DNA from: Bacillus infantis
GTDB lineage: Bacteria > Bacillota > Bacilli > Bacillales > Cytobacillaceae
DNA length: 64,000 nt
Direction: 5' to 3'
Assembly (NCBI RefSeq): GCF_020171945.1
Contig: NZ_JAIVAP010000013.1
Coordinates: 1 to 64,000 of the forward strand
A model generated the notes under the pieces. The model saw only the letters and a list, made by a program, of their open reading frames with translations, searched no databases and was not told the DNA's origin. Below, piece after piece: positions 62,861 through 64,000 of this stretch (its first letter is position 1; the number at the start of each line of letters is the position of its first letter). Both the position numbers and the translations under genes were made by a program.

Positions 62861-63721
62861 ATGATGGAACAAGAATTGATTCTATGGTCAGACAGGATTT
62901 CGTATTTAACACCTGTTGGCCCGACAGACAGGCCGATTCTGATGGCTGTCTCAGGGGACAGGCATACATTGATGATAGATGCCGGCAATTCAGCGGCACA
63001 TGCAAAGCTGTTTTTGGAAAAATTAAAAGAAGCGGGGAGGCCGCAGCCCACTCTGGCGGCCATCACCCATTGGCATTGGGACCATATCTTTGGGCTTGAA
63101 GCGCTGGATATTCCGTCGATTGCCTCTGCTGATACAAGGGTGGAGATGGAACAACTGGTCCCATTTAAGTGGGATGATCAATCACTGGCCAAGCGGGTTG
63201 AGGAGGGAGTTGAGATCCAATTCTGTGCGGACGCAATCAAGGAAGAATTCCCGCATCAGGAACGGCCTATCCGGATCAGCCTGCCGGACATAACATTCAA
63301 GGATGAAATGACGATCGACCTTGGCGGCATCACCTGCGTACTAAAGCAGGTGGGCGGAGACCATGCCCCTGACTCTGTGATTATTTATATAAAAGAAGAG
63401 CGGATGGTCTTTCTGGCCGATGCGACTGCGCCGAAAATGTACGCGCCCACCTGGCGCTACACAGCTCAGGCCACCCTCGATATGCTTGAAAAAATTGAAA
63501 TATTCGACGCAGATACGTATATCATCTCCCACTGGAAGCCAATTACAAGAGAAGAATACCAGGCGGAAGCAGACCTGCTCCGGACTCTGGCCCACTTAGC
63601 GGCAGCTTACGGGGGCGATCAGGAAAAGATGGAAAAAGGGCTAGAAGCAGCCTATGGCCGGGAGCTTACCAATGAAGAACAAGAAACGCTTGTGTACTTT
63701 GTGAATGGCTTTAAAGGATAG
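62861..63721 (+). CDS. Metallo-beta-lactamase-fold hydrolase
   Basis: A 286-residue soluble MBL-fold protein with the metal motif THWHWDHIFG (HxHxDH), VGGDHAPDSVII, VFLADATAP and ISHWKPI, i.e. complete metal ligands. The substrate is unknown; the lineage differs from the persulfide dioxygenase at 47583. AAAGGAGA lies seven bases before ATG 62861. The next small gene starts 10 bases after the stop. Confidence 0.82.
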   Translation: MMEQELILWSDRISYLTPVGPTDRPILMAVSGDRHTLMIDAGNSAAHAKLFLEKLKEAGRPQPTLAAITHWHWDHIFGLEALDIPSIASADTRVEMEQLVPFKWDDQSLAKRVEEGVEIQFCADAIKEEFPHQERPIRISLPDITFKDEMTIDLGGITCVLKQVGGDHAPDSVIIYIKEERMVFLADATAPKMYAPTWRYTAQATLDMLEKIEIFDADTYIISHWKPITREEYQAEADLLRTLAHLAAAYGGDQEKMEKGLEAAYGRELTNEEQETLVYFVNGFKG

Positions 63722-63731
63722 GGGGATGAAG

Positions 63732-63866
63732 ATGGCGAAAAAGAGATGGCTGGTAATTCTGCTGCTTCTATTAATCGCAGCAGGTGTATTGGATATCATG
63801 TTTGAGGGGCTGTTTTTTCAAATGCTGCCCGATTTAATCCAATCTAATTTAAGAGACATGCTTTAA
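63732..63866 (+). CDS. 44-residue single-pass membrane peptide
   Basis: A short gene missed by simple length cut-offs. ATG 63732 is preceded by GGGGGA and the frame ends at TAA 63864-63866. The product is MAKKRWLVILLLLLIAAGV followed by LDIMFEGLFFQMLPDLIQSNLRDML: one transmembrane helix near the N terminus and an amphipathic tail. It lies between the MBL gene and cutC with short gaps, so it is probably co-transcribed. Function unknown. Confidence 0.6.
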   Translation: MAKKRWLVILLLLLIAAGVLDIMFEGLFFQMLPDLIQSNLRDML

Positions 63867-63884
63867 GCCGAAAGGATGAAGAAG

Positions 63885-64000
63885 ATGCTGAAGGAAGTGT
63901 GTGTGGAGAATCTGACTCTGATTCCTCAGAAGATTAACAAAGGCGCCCAGCGCGTGGAGCTGTGCGATAATCTCTCGGTCGGAGGGACAACCGTCAGCCA
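63885..64000 (+). CDS. cutC: CutC-family protein, N-terminal part
   Basis: The frame starts at ATG 63885 (GAAAGG upstream; ATG 63876 also possible) and leaves the window. It reads MLKEVCVENLTLIPQKINKGAQRVELCDNLSVGGTTVS, which contains the CutC signature AxRVELCDNLxxGGxT. CutC proteins are TIM-barrel enzymes linked to copper homeostasis, though their catalytic role is debated. Only about 39 codons are visible. Confidence 0.85.
   Translation, partial: MLKEVCVENLTLIPQKINKGAQRVELCDNLSVGGTTVS

Overview
The window looks like chromosome of a moderate-GC, aerobic, spore-former-type Bacillaceae (Cytobacillus/Mesobacillus-like Bacillus). The grounds are purine-rich Shine-Dalgarno sites, TTG/GTG starts, sigma-A promoters, cre and Fur boxes, riboswitch families typical of Firmicutes, and the closest recognisable proteins (GlpP, AraR, OpuA, DbpA, LytST). 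There are no rRNA or tRNA genes, no prophage and no CRISPR array. The only transposon trace is an IS21-type end at the left edge.

Layout. 1-950: IS21 right end, a gene remnant it cut, and a degenerate intergenic repeat. 0.95-4.7 kb: LytS/LytTR two-component system and a YhjX-like MFS carrier, the arrangement used for pyruvate sensing. 4.9-9.6 kb: DUF2254 membrane protein, a small membrane protein, a TerD/TerA-type protein, DbpA helicase. 9.6-15.5 kb: dispersed repeats, a terminator-containing leader, FocA-type formate channel, a formate dehydrogenase catalytic subunit with DUF1641 and DUF2294 partners. 16.4-23.5 kb: AlkD-like protein, then a GlpP regulon (glpP, a membrane alpha/beta hydrolase where glpF is expected, glpK, glpD). 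23.7-25.6 kb: a c-di-GMP-I riboswitch, a coiled-coil secreted protein with a stop codon in its signal peptide, and an HD-GYP phosphodiesterase. 25.7-32.6 kb: araR and araB-araD-araA plus a sugar porter, with AraR operators and a perfect cre. 32.8-36.8 kb: Fur-controlled siderophore ABC importer. 37-39.9 kb: unknown TPR-like protein, quinone reductase, GbsR-type regulator. 40.2-43.2 kb: OpuA glycine-betaine transporter. 43.2-46.8 kb: DUF1259 protein, lysine riboswitch and amino-acid ABC transporter. 46.8-49.7 kb: persulfide-detoxification cluster with three CstR/CsoR-like operators and a broken ccdA. 49.8-60.7 kb: acetyltransferases, an EamA exporter, two short-period satellite arrays, an RsbR paralogue, DUF3231 protein, TetR/MFS pair, a cation/proton antiporter, DinB and UDG-like proteins. 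60.8-64 kb: single-aptamer glycine riboswitch in front of a CycA-like permease, an MBL-fold hydrolase, a 44-aa membrane peptide and the start of cutC.

How it works together: most of the window is RNA- or repressor-gated uptake and catabolism of small nutrients (formate, glycerol, arabinose, iron-siderophore, betaine, lysine, glycine). Three ligand-sensing riboswitches (c-di-GMP, lysine, glycine) and two GlpP-type antitermination leaders lie within 45 kb. The most unusual items are the GlpP-type leader in front of a membrane hydrolase, the interrupted c-di-GMP-controlled gene, the persulfide operon with reversed rhodanese-dioxygenase order, and the paired 20-bp and 21-bp arrays. Dispersed GGACAGGTCC-type hairpins recur at gene ends throughout.
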